Part shown: positions 24,473 to 32,552 of the stretch, one piece after another
Numbering within the stretch: position 1 is the first letter of the stretch
How the letters are laid out: the number at the start of each line of letters is the position of its first letter
DNA from: Planctomycetota bacterium
GTDB lineage: Bacteria; Planctomycetota; Planctomycetia; Gemmatales; Gemmataceae
Assembly: GCA_016191165.1 (NCBI GenBank)
Contig: JACPPF010000116.1
Coordinates: 1 to 58,860 of the forward strand
DNA length: 58,860 nt
Direction of reading: 5' to 3'
Program-made: the position numbers and the translations under genes
Notes under the pieces: generated by a model
What the model saw: the letters and a program-made list of their open reading frames with translations, nothing else
The model's database searches: none
What the model was told of the DNA's origin: nothing

Positions 24473-25378
24473 ATGGGTCTAGGTTCCTTTCTGCGGGCAG
24501 CGCTTTCTAAAACCCGAAGCCTCTTCAGCGGCATTGCCGAGCTGTTCAGCTTCAAGGGCAAGGTCGATCAGAAGTTTCTCGACGAACTCGAGAAGCGCCT
24601 GTACTTGGCCGACGTCGGCACCTTCGCCACCCAGGAGATCGTCAGCCGCGTCAAGGCAGCGTACCAGGACAAGGAAGTCACCGGCGAAATGCTGGCGTTC
24701 GTCAAGACCCAACTCCGCGAAATGCTGACCGCGCCAACCCAGGGCATCCACTTCGCGTCCTCGGGGCCCACGGTCATCATGATCGCGGGTGTCAACGGGG
24801 CCGGCAAGACCACATCGATCGCCAAGCTCGCCAAGCATTGCATGGATCAAAAGAAGAAGGTCATGGTCGCCGCCTGCGATACCTTCCGCGCGGCCGCCGT
24901 GGCGCAACTCACGATCTGGAGCGAGCGACTCGGTTGCGAAATCGTCAAGAACGCCCAGGGCAGCGACCCGGCCAGCGTCGCCCATGACGCCTGCGAAAAA
25001 GCCAAGGCTCGCGACTTCGACGTCCTCATCGTCGATACCGCAGGCCGACTGCACACGCAAACCAATTTGATGAAGGAGCTCGACAAGATCAAACGCATCG
25101 TAAGCAAGCAAATCGTCGGCGCGCCGCACGAAGTCTTCCTCGTGCTCGATGCGACGAGCGGCCAAAATGCGATCACCCAGGCCGAGATGTTCAAAAAGAC
25201 GATCGACTGCACCGGCATCGTCCTCGCCAAACTCGACGGCACCGCAAAGGGGGGCGCCATCTTCGGCGTCAAGCAAAAGCTCAATCTGCCTGTCAAATTC
25301 GTCGGTCTGGGAGAAGGCCTTGACGACCTGGCGATCTTCGATCCGCAGGAATACGTTGAAAAGCTGTTTGAGGACTAG
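24473..25378 (+). CDS. ftsY: Signal recognition particle receptor FtsY
   Basis: 301 aa, a short form without the long acidic N-terminal domain of Escherichia coli FtsY. The N domain begins FLRAALSKTRSLFSGIAELF. The GTPase P-loop is AGVNGAGKTTSIAKLA near residues 105-115. DTFRAAAVAQL follows, then VDTAGRLHTQTNLMKEL, and LAKLDGTAKGGAIFGVK gives the TKLD-like motif; GLGEGLDDLAIFDP closes the G domain. It receives SRP-ribosome complexes at the membrane. The stop is four bases before a 119-bp repeat element. Confidence 0.95.
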   Translation: MGLGSFLRAALSKTRSLFSGIAELFSFKGKVDQKFLDELEKRLYLADVGTFATQEIVSRVKAAYQDKEVTGEMLAFVKTQLREMLTAPTQGIHFASSGPTVIMIAGVNGAGKTTSIAKLAKHCMDQKKKVMVAACDTFRAAAVAQLTIWSERLGCEIVKNAQGSDPASVAHDACEKAKARDFDVLIVDTAGRLHTQTNLMKELDKIKRIVSKQIVGAPHEVFLVLDATSGQNAITQAEMFKKTIDCTGIVLAKLDGTAKGGAIFGVKQKLNLPVKFVGLGEGLDDLAIFDPQEYVEKLFED

Positions 25379-25382
25379 GCGC

Positions 25383-25501
25383 AATACCGTTCGTCAAGCG
25401 GAGCGATGCCAGCCCCACGCGCAAGCGTGGGGGTTTGGGCAGCCCGCCAAGACCTCAGCCTGCGCTGGGGGCTGGGCAAGTGCTCTTCGACGAACGGTAT
25501 T
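25383..25501. repeat. 119-bp element with terminal inverted repeats, copy 1
   Basis: The ends AATACCGTTCGTC (25383-25395) and GACGAACGGTATT (25489-25501) are perfect inverted repeats of 13 bases. Inside are hairpin 1, CCCCACGC-GCAA-GCGTGGGG (25413-25432), and hairpin 2, CCTCAGC-CTGC-GCTGGGG (25453-25470). Related copies lie at 46508-46626 and 50113-50219, all in the same orientation. In the remaining intergenic part (25502-25710) I see only a T run at 25570-25578 and the ribosome-binding site of the next gene. Confidence 0.85.
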
Positions 25502-25710
25502 TGGATTGGGCGACCGGCCTGGCCGATGACGGCACGACCTTCGCAGGCGCGCATGGGAAACGACGTGGTCCGGGATTTTTTTTTCTTGAACGAAGTGCCA
25601 TGATCGGGTATGGTTTATAAGGATTGATCTTTTTTCCGGCCCGCCCTTTGTGCGGCCAGGGTTGCGTGTTTTCATGATCTTTTTATTCTTCTGTTCGAGG
25701 AGGTGCCACT

Positions 25711-26391
25711 ATGGCATCGGCTGGCATGACCTGTTCCGTGGGAGCCAAGCGCTCCTTGATGGACAAAATTAATTCTGACTGGCACAAGGTTGTTCTGCGA
25801 AGCTATGCCGCCCTGGTGTTGCTGCACTGGGCCGAGCATCTGTTTCAGGCGTTCCAGGTTTATGTCCTGGGCTGGCCGTTGCGGGAAGCGCGGGGCTTCC
25901 TGGGCATTCCCTTTCCGTGGCTGGTGTCGTCCGAGTTCATGCATTATGCCTATGCGCTTGTCATGCTGATCGCGTTCTGGGTGTTTCGCTCTGGGTTTGT
26001 GGGACGTTCCTACTACTGGTGGATGGCCGCATTCTGGATTCAGTTTTGGCACCATATCGAACATGCTTTGCTGCAAGGGCAGGTGATCGCCGGGCAAAAC
26101 TTTTTTGGCGCCCCGGCGCCGATAAGCCTCATTCAAATGCTCGGATTTATGGAAGGTTCCGCCGAGACCGGGTTTGGGGGCCTCATGACCGGCCCGCCCG
26201 CGCATCCGATCAGCTTGCTCATGATGGCGGTTCGGCGCGCGGAGGTACACCTTTTTTATAACTCCATCGTGACCATACCGATGGTGGTCGCCATGTATTA
26301 TCATCTCTTCCCTTCGGTTGCTGAGGAAGCCAAGATGACCTGTAGCTGCATGTGGCATCGGCGCCCGATCGTGGCGGCGACCCCGGCGTAA
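25711..26391 (+). CDS. Histidine-rich multi-pass membrane protein
   Basis: 226 aa. GAGGAGG lies eight bases before the ATG, a strong site. Four to five hydrophobic segments are visible (SYAALVLLHWAEHLFQAF, FMHYAYALVMLIAFWVF, YYWWMAAFWIQFWHHIEHALL, FYNSIVTIPMVVAMYYHLF). Histidines stand within or next to them: HWAEH, MHYA, WHHIEH, EVHL and YYHLF. This suggests a metal or haem site in the membrane. No family is recognised. Its place before a YtkA-like lipoprotein and a polyferredoxin-like protein suggests a role in membrane redox chemistry, perhaps with copper; this is inference. Confidence 0.8.
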   Translation: MASAGMTCSVGAKRSLMDKINSDWHKVVLRSYAALVLLHWAEHLFQAFQVYVLGWPLREARGFLGIPFPWLVSSEFMHYAYALVMLIAFWVFRSGFVGRSYYWWMAAFWIQFWHHIEHALLQGQVIAGQNFFGAPAPISLIQMLGFMEGSAETGFGGLMTGPPAHPISLLMMAVRRAEVHLFYNSIVTIPMVVAMYYHLFPSVAEEAKMTCSCMWHRRPIVAATPA

Positions 26392-26480
26392 GGAAATGGT
26401 TGACCCGACGCGAACGAGACCACCGTCTAGCAAGCCTTGACGGTTTCGCGCGCCGGGCTTGTTCGGGAGCCGGGTGCCCC

Positions 26481-26885
26481 ATGAAAATGATGCAGCGTTT
26501 CCTGGTGTTCCTGGCCATCGCCCCCATGACGATACTTGTTCCTTCCGGTTGCAGCAAATCTAGCACCGACGGCGCGCCCGACGTGAAGGTCGAACTGCGG
26601 ATGTCGCCTGATCCACCTACGGTCGGGCAGGGGACCGCCACGGTCACGCTGACCGATAAGGACGGCGGCCCGCTTCGCGGCGCCACGCTCAAGCTCGAAG
26701 GCAACATGAACCACGCCGGCATGAAGCCGGTCTTCGCGGATGCCAAGGAACTTGATCCGGGAAAATACGAGGCATCCGTCAACCTCACCATGGGCGGCGA
26801 CTGGTTCTTTCTGATCGACGCCGTCCTCGCCGATGGCCGAAGGCTGAAACGCAAGATCGACGTGCCCGGCGTGAAGTCGAGGTGA
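26481..26885 (+). CDS. YtkA-like lipoprotein
   Basis: 134 aa. ATG 26481 opens a lipoprotein signal peptide ending in VPSGCSKS, so the Cys would be lipidated; the longer frame from 26352 is excluded because it runs through the 3' end of the previous gene. The mature part is an immunoglobulin-like YtkA domain: VELRMSPDPPTVGQGTATVTLTD, GATLKLEGNMNHAGM, PGKYEASVNLTMGGDWFFLIDAVL. The His/Met motif NHAGM is that of copper-binding relatives. Its TGA overlaps the possible GTG start of the next gene, indicating one operon. Confidence 0.8.
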   Translation: MKMMQRFLVFLAIAPMTILVPSGCSKSSTDGAPDVKVELRMSPDPPTVGQGTATVTLTDKDGGPLRGATLKLEGNMNHAGMKPVFADAKELDPGKYEASVNLTMGGDWFFLIDAVLADGRRLKRKIDVPGVKSR

Positions 26886-26887
26886 CG

Positions 26888-28396
26888 ATGAGTGCAAGCG
26901 CGGACAAGCGTTCCGCCTACGCGGATCGCCGCGCCGATGCCGGGCCGCCGTTTTTTGATTTGCTGCGCCTCCCTGGCGTCGGTTGGTTCCTGCGGCAACG
27001 CTGGGCCCGGCTGGGGATGCAAATTCCCCTTCTGCTCCTGTCCGTAGTACTCGTCTGGCATGGATTCCTCGGTCCCGATCTGGCGCCGAAAAACCTGGCC
27101 ACGCTTCTGACGTGGGTTCACTATCGCGGCCTGCTGGTCCTGGTGCTCCTGGTCGCGGGAAACTTTTTTTGCATGGCCTGTCCGTTCCTGTTACCTCGCG
27201 AGATTGCGCGGTGGATTTTTCGGCCCGTCTGGAATTGGCCCGTCCGGCTGCGCAACAAATGGCTGGCGGTCGCGCTCTTCGTGCTTCTTTTGTTCGCCTA
27301 TGAATACTTTGGCCTGTGGTCCACGCCGTTCTGGACGGCCTGGCTCATCGTTGCCTATTTCGCAGGTGCGTTGGTGGTGGACGCGCTTTTCAGGCACGCT
27401 TCGTTTTGCAAATGGGTGTGCCCGATCGGGCAGTTTAACTTCCTGGCGTCCACGCTGTCGCCGCTTGAGGTGGCGGTGCGCGATCTGAACCAGTGCGTCG
27501 AGTGCCGGACCAAGGATTGCATCTGCGGGCCGCCCGCGTCGGAAACGGCGGCAGACGCAGGCCGATTGGCGCTGCCGCTGCTGGCGAAGCGTGGCTGTGA
27601 GCTGGCGCTGTTTCAGCCGATGAAGGTGGGCAACCTCGATTGCACGTTCTGCCTCGATTGCGTTCATGCCTGCCCACACGACAACGTCGGTTTAGTGACG
27701 CGAATGCCCGGGGCGGAGTTGGCGGCCGAGGAACCGCGCTCCGGCCTGGGCAATCCGCTGACACGGCCTGACCTGGCGGCGCTGGCGATTGTCTTCACAT
27801 TCGGAGCGTTGTTGAACGCCTTCGGCATGGTCAGTCCCGTGTATGTCTTGCAGGCGTGGTTAAGCGGGGTTCTGGGTACGACCGAACGAGCGCCGATTCT
27901 CGCGATCCTGTTTGCCGTCGCGTTGATCGTTGAGCCGGTCCTCCTGCTCGGGTTGGCGGCATGGTGGACCCGCCGGGCGACGGGTACTGCCTTGAGCTTA
28001 CCGCGGCTTGCCACACGCTACGCCTACAGCCTGGTGCCGTTGGGTTTCGGCGTTTGGCTTGCCCACTATGCCTTCCATTTTCTGACCGGCGCTCTGACCG
28101 TGGTTCCCGTGTTGCAAAACGCGCTTGCCGAGATCGGCTGGCCCGTCCTGGGTCAGCCAAACTGGGAGTTCACCGGTATGCGTTCCGGCTCGGTCTTTGT
28201 CCTGGAACTTGGCTTTCTGACGTTGGGACTGGTCGGCTCCTGGATCGTGGCGATTCGGCTCGCCCGCAAGGATCAGCCGTCCGCGCCGTGGCGAGCCTAC
28301 TTGTCGTGGGTTGTTCTCCAATCAATTTTGTGGGCGGCGGCGATTTGGCTGCTGGCCCAGCCGATGGAAATGCGCGGCACCTTCCTGGGAGATTGA
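26888..28396 (+). CDS. Membrane-bound 4Fe-4S protein (NapH/CcoG-like)
   Basis: 502 aa from ATG 26888; a GTG at 26882 overlapping the previous stop is an alternative. It has about eight to ten membrane segments and cysteine clusters in the order typical of this group: NFFCMACPFLLPREI, FCKWVCPIGQFNFL, CVECRTKDCICGP, then LDCTFCLDCVHACPHDN, which is a ferredoxin 4Fe-4S site with CxxCxxCxxxCP spacing. The first two are the CxxxxCP-like membrane motifs of NapH and CcoG. These relatives pass electrons to periplasmic reductases or reduce copper for cbb3 oxidase assembly. The YtkA-like partners favour a copper or oxidase-maturation role, unproven. Confidence 0.85.
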   Translation: MSASADKRSAYADRRADAGPPFFDLLRLPGVGWFLRQRWARLGMQIPLLLLSVVLVWHGFLGPDLAPKNLATLLTWVHYRGLLVLVLLVAGNFFCMACPFLLPREIARWIFRPVWNWPVRLRNKWLAVALFVLLLFAYEYFGLWSTPFWTAWLIVAYFAGALVVDALFRHASFCKWVCPIGQFNFLASTLSPLEVAVRDLNQCVECRTKDCICGPPASETAADAGRLALPLLAKRGCELALFQPMKVGNLDCTFCLDCVHACPHDNVGLVTRMPGAELAAEEPRSGLGNPLTRPDLAALAIVFTFGALLNAFGMVSPVYVLQAWLSGVLGTTERAPILAILFAVALIVEPVLLLGLAAWWTRRATGTALSLPRLATRYAYSLVPLGFGVWLAHYAFHFLTGALTVVPVLQNALAEIGWPVLGQPNWEFTGMRSGSVFVLELGFLTLGLVGSWIVAIRLARKDQPSAPWRAYLSWVVLQSILWAAAIWLLAQPMEMRGTFLGD

Positions 28397-28397
28397 C

Positions 28398-28919
28398 ATG
28401 CGGCGTGGGGTTGTCGCCGCCTGTTCGGCGTTGCTGTTGCTCGTCGTGGCCGCGCGGGCGCCAGGGCACGACGGGCCGCCGTTTCCAATCATCGTGGATC
28501 GGCAGGCGGGACCTTACGTCATTTCGGTGTGGGCCGATCCCGATGTCGGCACCGGGACCTTTTTCGTCATCCTCGCGCCAGCGCCGGGTAAGTCGCTGCC
28601 GGAGGAGATGAAGGTCACGGTGCATGTGCAGCCCACCTCGGGCCGTTTGCCCGAAGCGTCGTATGAATGCAAGCGGCAAAACCTTCGCAATCGGGTGCAA
28701 TATCACGGCGAGGTGGAATTTGATCAGCAAGAGATGTGGCGCGTGCGGGTCCAAATTCACAGCGAGCTCGGCGCCGGCGAAGTCAGCACCGAGGTGGAAG
28801 CAACCCCGCCCGGATTCGGCCCCTGGGACCTGCTCCTCTACGGGTTTCCCTTTATCCTGTTCGGTTCGCTCTGGATGTACGCGGCCCTGCGACGGCGCTT
28901 CAGCAAGCCGCCCACGTAG
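28398..28919 (+). CDS. Secreted, membrane-anchored YtkA/FixH-like protein
   Basis: 173 aa. ATG 28398 lies one base after the previous TGA, so translation is coupled. A signal peptide (ACSALLLLVVAARAPGHD) is followed by a beta-sandwich region (YVISVWADPDVGTGTFFVIL, GEVEFDQQEMWRVRVQI, STEVEATPPG), then one helix, LLLYGFPFILFGSLWMYAAL, anchors the C-terminus. It resembles YtkA or FixH-like periplasmic modules. The last codons and stop (ACG TAG) fall in a repeat of the CGTAGGTCAGG family. Confidence 0.7.
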   Translation: MRRGVVAACSALLLLVVAARAPGHDGPPFPIIVDRQAGPYVISVWADPDVGTGTFFVILAPAPGKSLPEEMKVTVHVQPTSGRLPEASYECKRQNLRNRVQYHGEVEFDQQEMWRVRVQIHSELGAGEVSTEVEATPPGFGPWDLLLYGFPFILFGSLWMYAALRRRFSKPPT

Positions 28920-29090
28920 GTCAGGCTTTCCGGCCTGGTTCAAATCCATCGATTTTACGGTATCAAACAATCAGCGAGCCGCCGGGCTTGTCCCGGCGGT
29001 GAAACAAGGCGAATCGGAATGCACCGCCGGGACACGCCCGGCGGCTCGCTGTGACCCTCACTTGAACCAGGCCGGCTCTCCAGGCTGACG
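28915..29090. repeat. 142-bp TIR element (copy A) nested inside a CGTAGGTCAGG repeat
   Basis: GGCCTGGTTCAA at 28932-28943 and TTGAACCAGGCC at 29062-29073 are perfect 12-base inverted ends of a 142-base element; two further flanking bases also pair. Inside, 27-base arms starting GCGAGCCGCCGGGC pair at 26 positions. Left of the element stands CGTAGGTCAGGCTTTCC (28915-28931), and right of it TCCAGGCTGACGGTT, which are the two halves of the repeat found intact at 29462. The element therefore appears to have entered an existing repeat. Confidence 0.8.
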
Positions 29091-29093
29091 GTT

Positions 29094-29240
29094 TCAATTG
29101 GACTTTGCGGGCAGCGCTGCGGCAGGCGATGTAATCGCTGGTCTGCTCGCTGCGACAGGCTCACTACGGAAAAACACCAGCGCGATAACGACAACGATCG
29201 CCACGCCAATCACCAACCCCAGTTTCGCGTCGTTCGGCAT
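29094..29240 (-). CDS. 48-aa single-pass membrane protein (MPNDAKLGLV)
   Basis: A frame from ATG 29240 to TGA 29094-29096 gives 48 residues: a short polar start MPNDAKL, one helix GLVIGVAIVVVIALVFF followed by an Arg, then a Pro/Ala-rich tail ending PAKSN. It fits an inner-membrane anchor with the tail outside. In some planctomycetes a similar opening leads into LysM proteins (from memory), so this may be a short relative or a remnant. The stop lies directly beside the nested repeats. Codon use (third positions rich in G and C) supports coding. Confidence 0.55.
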   Translation of the reverse strand: MPNDAKLGLVIGVAIVVVIALVFFRSEPVAASRPAITSPAAALPAKSN

Positions 29241-29461
29241 CGGACCACCGGCTTTCCGTGTGAGACTTTAGTGAATCATGCCTGATGACCGAAGATTTGG
29301 CAGCCCAAGCGCCATTTCTTTTGCGCATTTTCACCACCTTGCCAGTTCGTGTTCCGAAAATCCTGCAATCCAGGCGCCCCGGTCGTTTTCCCTAACTTCG
29401 GTAGTTCGGTTAAGTTAGACATTCTCCAACCCATCCGCATTCGCCAGATTTCCCACAGAAC
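29241..29461. other. Intergenic stretch without recognised features
   Basis: I see no gene here. The only structure is a small inverted pair, CTAACTT and AAGTTAG, near 29392-29418. Base composition is less G+C-rich than in the flanking genes. Confidence 0.4.
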
Positions 29462-29525
29462 CGTAGGTCAGGCTTTCCAGTCTGACGGTTCGCAAACCGT
29501 GTCAGGCTGGAAAGCCTGACCTACG
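29462..29525. repeat. 64-bp palindromic repeat (CGTAGGTCAGG type)
   Basis: Perfect 19-base arms, CGTAGGTCAGGCTTTCCAG (29462-29480) and CTGGAAAGCCTGACCTACG (29507-29525), enclose 26 bases. The same arm, split by another element, is seen at 28915-29090. Confidence 0.85.
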
Positions 29526-29622
29526 CCTTCGCCGCCGAAAACTGACGTGGCAACGTCGCGACGCTGCGCGGTAAGATTCGCCTCGACCAGGCGGGAATCC
29601 TCGCGCGACGAAAGGATGCGTT

Positions 29623-30897
29623 ATGCGACTATGCCTTTTTGAAGACGGCGTTGAAGCACTCGAGCCCTTGAGCCTGACGCGCCCGGTGTTTGAACTGCGT
29701 TGCGGCCTCACGTCGCTGGCGCAAAAGCAAGCAAGATATCTCGCGCTGCCGATCGCGGGCGTCTGTATTCGGCCCCTGCTGGAAGAATTGCAACGTCAAC
29801 AAAACCCCACCTGGTCCGTGAACGAACCGGGCGTATTCGCCAGCGAAGACATCATCCTCGTCAACGGCCGCTGGCTTCCACCGGACGATGCGTTTTCACC
29901 GCCTGTTAGATCGTGTGTCGGCATGGTGGGCGACTCGGTCGCTTATGTCGTTCTGCGCACCTCAGAAAAACAGGTGCTTTCCTGGGAGCGGCTGTCCGAA
30001 ATGCTGGACCATTGGCAGCAATCGCTTGCCGCGCGGCCGGCGGGCGGGAGCATGATTAGCCATCCGTGGGATCTGGTTGATCGCAACGGCGCGGAGATTC
30101 GCCGCGACTTCGCCTGGCTGGACCCGATACGAGAAAACCCGGACCGCCCCGGCTTGATGGTCGCGGGCCCGCTGGGCCAACTCTGGATTGCACCGGAGGC
30201 GCGCATCGAGCCGTTGGTCTTCGCCGATACGACCCACGGACCGGTGGTAATCGATGACGGCGCCCTGGTGACCGCATTCAGCCGACTCGAAGGCCCCTGC
30301 CACATCGGACCCGGAACCCAGGTCATGGGCGCCAAGATTCGCGCCGGCACGTCGCTCGGCGCACATTGCCGCGTGGGAGGCGAAGTCGAGGCCAGCATCC
30401 TGCATGGGTACTCAAACAAATACCACGACGGGTTTCTGGGCCATGCCTACATCGGCGAATGGGTCAACCTGGGCGCCGGCACGCACAACAGCGATTTGCG
30501 CAACGACTATGGCGACGTCGTCGTGCCGCAGCGCGGGCTGAAAATCAATACCGGCATGAGTAAGGTCGGTTGCTTCCTCGGCGATCACACCAAGACGGGC
30601 CTCGGCACGCTGCTCAACACCGGCACAAACGTCGGCGCCTTTTGCAGCCTCCTGCCTGCCGGGCGATTCGCGCCGAAATACCTTCCCAGTTTCACCAGCT
30701 GGTGGAACGGCAGCCTCACCGAGGCGTTCACCCTGGAACAACTTCTGATCACCGCCGAGATCGTCATGCGCCGCCGAGGTGTGGCCTTGACTGCAGCTCA
30801 CCGGGCGCTGTACGCCAACCTTTTCGACGACACCGCCCAGGAACGCCGGCGCGTCCTGCGTGAAAGCGAACAGCGGCTGTTGCGTAAGAGTGCCTAA
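29623..30897 (+). CDS. GlmU-like sugar nucleotidyltransferase/acetyltransferase
   Basis: 424 aa. The opening RLCLFEDGVEALEPLSLTRPVFELRCGLTSL is characteristic of the alternative GlmU-like group known from Bacteroidetes and Planctomycetes, which differs from classical GlmU. From about residue 195 a left-handed beta-helix of hexapeptide repeats follows: GPVVIDDGALVTAFSRLEGPCHIGPGTQVMGAKIRAGTSLGAHCRVGG, quoted in part, then SILHGYSNKYHDGFLGHAYIGEWVNLGAGTHNSDLRNDYG. This pairs nucleotidyl transfer with acetyltransfer, plausibly in UDP-N-acetylglucosamine synthesis. A spacer full of repeats precedes it, and a repeat begins five bases after its stop. Confidence 0.88.
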   Translation: MRLCLFEDGVEALEPLSLTRPVFELRCGLTSLAQKQARYLALPIAGVCIRPLLEELQRQQNPTWSVNEPGVFASEDIILVNGRWLPPDDAFSPPVRSCVGMVGDSVAYVVLRTSEKQVLSWERLSEMLDHWQQSLAARPAGGSMISHPWDLVDRNGAEIRRDFAWLDPIRENPDRPGLMVAGPLGQLWIAPEARIEPLVFADTTHGPVVIDDGALVTAFSRLEGPCHIGPGTQVMGAKIRAGTSLGAHCRVGGEVEASILHGYSNKYHDGFLGHAYIGEWVNLGAGTHNSDLRNDYGDVVVPQRGLKINTGMSKVGCFLGDHTKTGLGTLLNTGTNVGAFCSLLPAGRFAPKYLPSFTSWWNGSLTEAFTLEQLLITAEIVMRRRGVALTAAHRALYANLFDDTAQERRRVLRESEQRLLRKSA

Positions 30898-30902
30898 CAT
30901 TA

Positions 30903-30972
30903 GCGAGCCGCCGGGCTTGTCCCGGCGGGACGACCCCAAGGCAACACCACCGCGACAAGCTCGGCGGCTCGC
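30903..30972. repeat. Palindromic repeat (GCGAGCCGCCGGGC type), solo
   Basis: GCGAGCCGCCGGGCTTGTC and GACAAGCTCGGCGGCTCGC face each other across about 32 bases. This is the same inner palindrome as in the 142-base elements at 28932 and 47701, but the GGCCTGGTTCAA ends are missing. The rest of the gap up to 31157 shows a possible -10 (TACAAT at 31099-31104) and nothing more. Confidence 0.8.
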
Positions 30973-31157
30973 CACGGAGTGTTGGCGAATTTACCCATGG
31001 CGCCTCCCAATCTCCGTAAGCCGCAAATCTTTCGTGTCTTGACCTGAAAACGATCCTGATTCTCTGGCTTGCCCTTCGGTTTCATCAGGTCGGCACGCTA
31101 CAATTCCACGCATTCATTCACGCGGAGCAAGCTCCGCCGCTAAACGGGTCGAACGAC

Positions 31158-32489
31158 ATGCGCCGTTTTCACACTGCCTGTTTGATGGGATTGGCCTTCG
31201 CGAGTTCCTTGAGCGCTCAGCAAAAGGAAGCCGTTCTGCTCGCCGAGACCTTTGGAAAGAACCATCGCTATTCCGTCCAGTGCCAGGTTGAGATCAGCGG
31301 AAGTCTCGCCGTGCCGGGCGGCGCCAGCGCTGAGCGCAAGACGCTCAAGGTCAGCGGCAAAAGCTCGATCCGCTATGACGAACGCATCCTTCAACTCAAC
31401 GCCCAGGGCCGCGTCGAACGCACCGTGCGCTACTATCGGCAGCTGCAATTCGATCGCAAGGTCGGAGACGACGACCAACAAAGCAAACTTCGACCTCAGG
31501 TGGCGCGCCTGGTCATTCTGCGGCACAACCAGTACGAGGTCCCCTTTTGCCCGACTGGCCCGTTGACCTGGGGCGAGATCGAGCTGGTGCGTACGGACGT
31601 GTTCGCGCCAGCACTTGCAGGGCTTTTTCCCGCGAAAGCCGTGGCCGTCGGCACGCGCTGGCGACCCGAGGAGTCTGCCTTGCAGGAGTTGACCGACCTG
31701 GAGAAAATTGAGAAGTCTGACTGTACCTGTCGGCTCGAAAAGATAACAACGCTTCTGGGCCGGCGCACCGCGCACATCCAATTCGACGGCAGCGTTCACG
31801 GCATCGGCGAAGACGGCAAGGCGACGCATGAACTTCGCGGGTCGTGCTACGTCGATCTCGACGCTCGTTTTCTGAGTTATCTCTATGTCAAGGGGACGCA
31901 CCATCTGCTGGACAAGTCGGGCAAGCCGACCGGCAAGATCGAGGGCACGTTCGTGATGACCCGTGCACCGTCGCCGCAAACGGTGGAAATTGACGATCCA
32001 GCCCTGCGCGGGTTAACGCTGGAACCCGATGCCGAGAACAGCCGACTGTTGTTTGAACATCCGCAGGTTGGCGTGCGTTTCCTGTATCCGCGCAACTGGC
32101 GCGTCGCGGGCTTCAACGGGAAGCAGATCGGCATCGACGAGAAGCGCGGCAGCGGCGTCCTGCTCACGCTCGCTCCCGCCGCCGCCACGCCGACCGGCGC
32201 GCAGTTCTTCCAGGAATCCGCGCAGTTTCTGGACAAGCAGAAGGCTCGCGTTTTTCGTTTTGATCGGCCGCGCGCCATGGCCGGCGGCTGGGAAACGTTC
32301 GGCTTCGACGCGGAGATTGCCAGGCAGCGCGTCTTGCTGAGTTACTTCACGCTGCGGCGTGGCAATCTTGGCGCCACGCTCACCGCGCGCATCCTACCGA
32401 CCGATTCGGCAAACACGTTGCGCGACGTGGAGAAAATGGCGCAAAGCCTGGAGCTGCGGGAAGTGAAAAACGCACGCGGCGAGAAATGA
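31158..32489 (+). CDS. Secreted protein with PsbP-like C-terminal domain
   Basis: 443 aa with a signal peptide (RFHTACLMGLAFASSLSAQQ). The large N-terminal part (about 25-285) is beta-rich without recognised motifs; it contains VAVGTRWRPEESALQEL and IQFDGSVHGIGEDGKATHELRGSCYVDLDARF, a pattern seen in planctomycete proteins that average a 'tracked' beta domain. The C-terminal part (about 300-435) opens QVGVRFLYPRNWRVAGF, similar in layout to the PsbP/DcrB-like protein at 14936. Function unknown. Confidence 0.75.
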   Translation: MRRFHTACLMGLAFASSLSAQQKEAVLLAETFGKNHRYSVQCQVEISGSLAVPGGASAERKTLKVSGKSSIRYDERILQLNAQGRVERTVRYYRQLQFDRKVGDDDQQSKLRPQVARLVILRHNQYEVPFCPTGPLTWGEIELVRTDVFAPALAGLFPAKAVAVGTRWRPEESALQELTDLEKIEKSDCTCRLEKITTLLGRRTAHIQFDGSVHGIGEDGKATHELRGSCYVDLDARFLSYLYVKGTHHLLDKSGKPTGKIEGTFVMTRAPSPQTVEIDDPALRGLTLEPDAENSRLLFEHPQVGVRFLYPRNWRVAGFNGKQIGIDEKRGSGVLLTLAPAAATPTGAQFFQESAQFLDKQKARVFRFDRPRAMAGGWETFGFDAEIARQRVLLSYFTLRRGNLGATLTARILPTDSANTLRDVEKMAQSLELREVKNARGEK

Positions 32490-32552
32490 CACCGCTGTCT
32501 GCCCGCGACCCGAAGGAAGTGCCCGGAGCGAACGCCTGGCTGCCGGACGGGA

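Noticed and set aside
25565-25585. T run after GGTCCGGGA as an intrinsic terminator of ftsY
   Set aside because: No stable G+C-rich stem lies directly before it.
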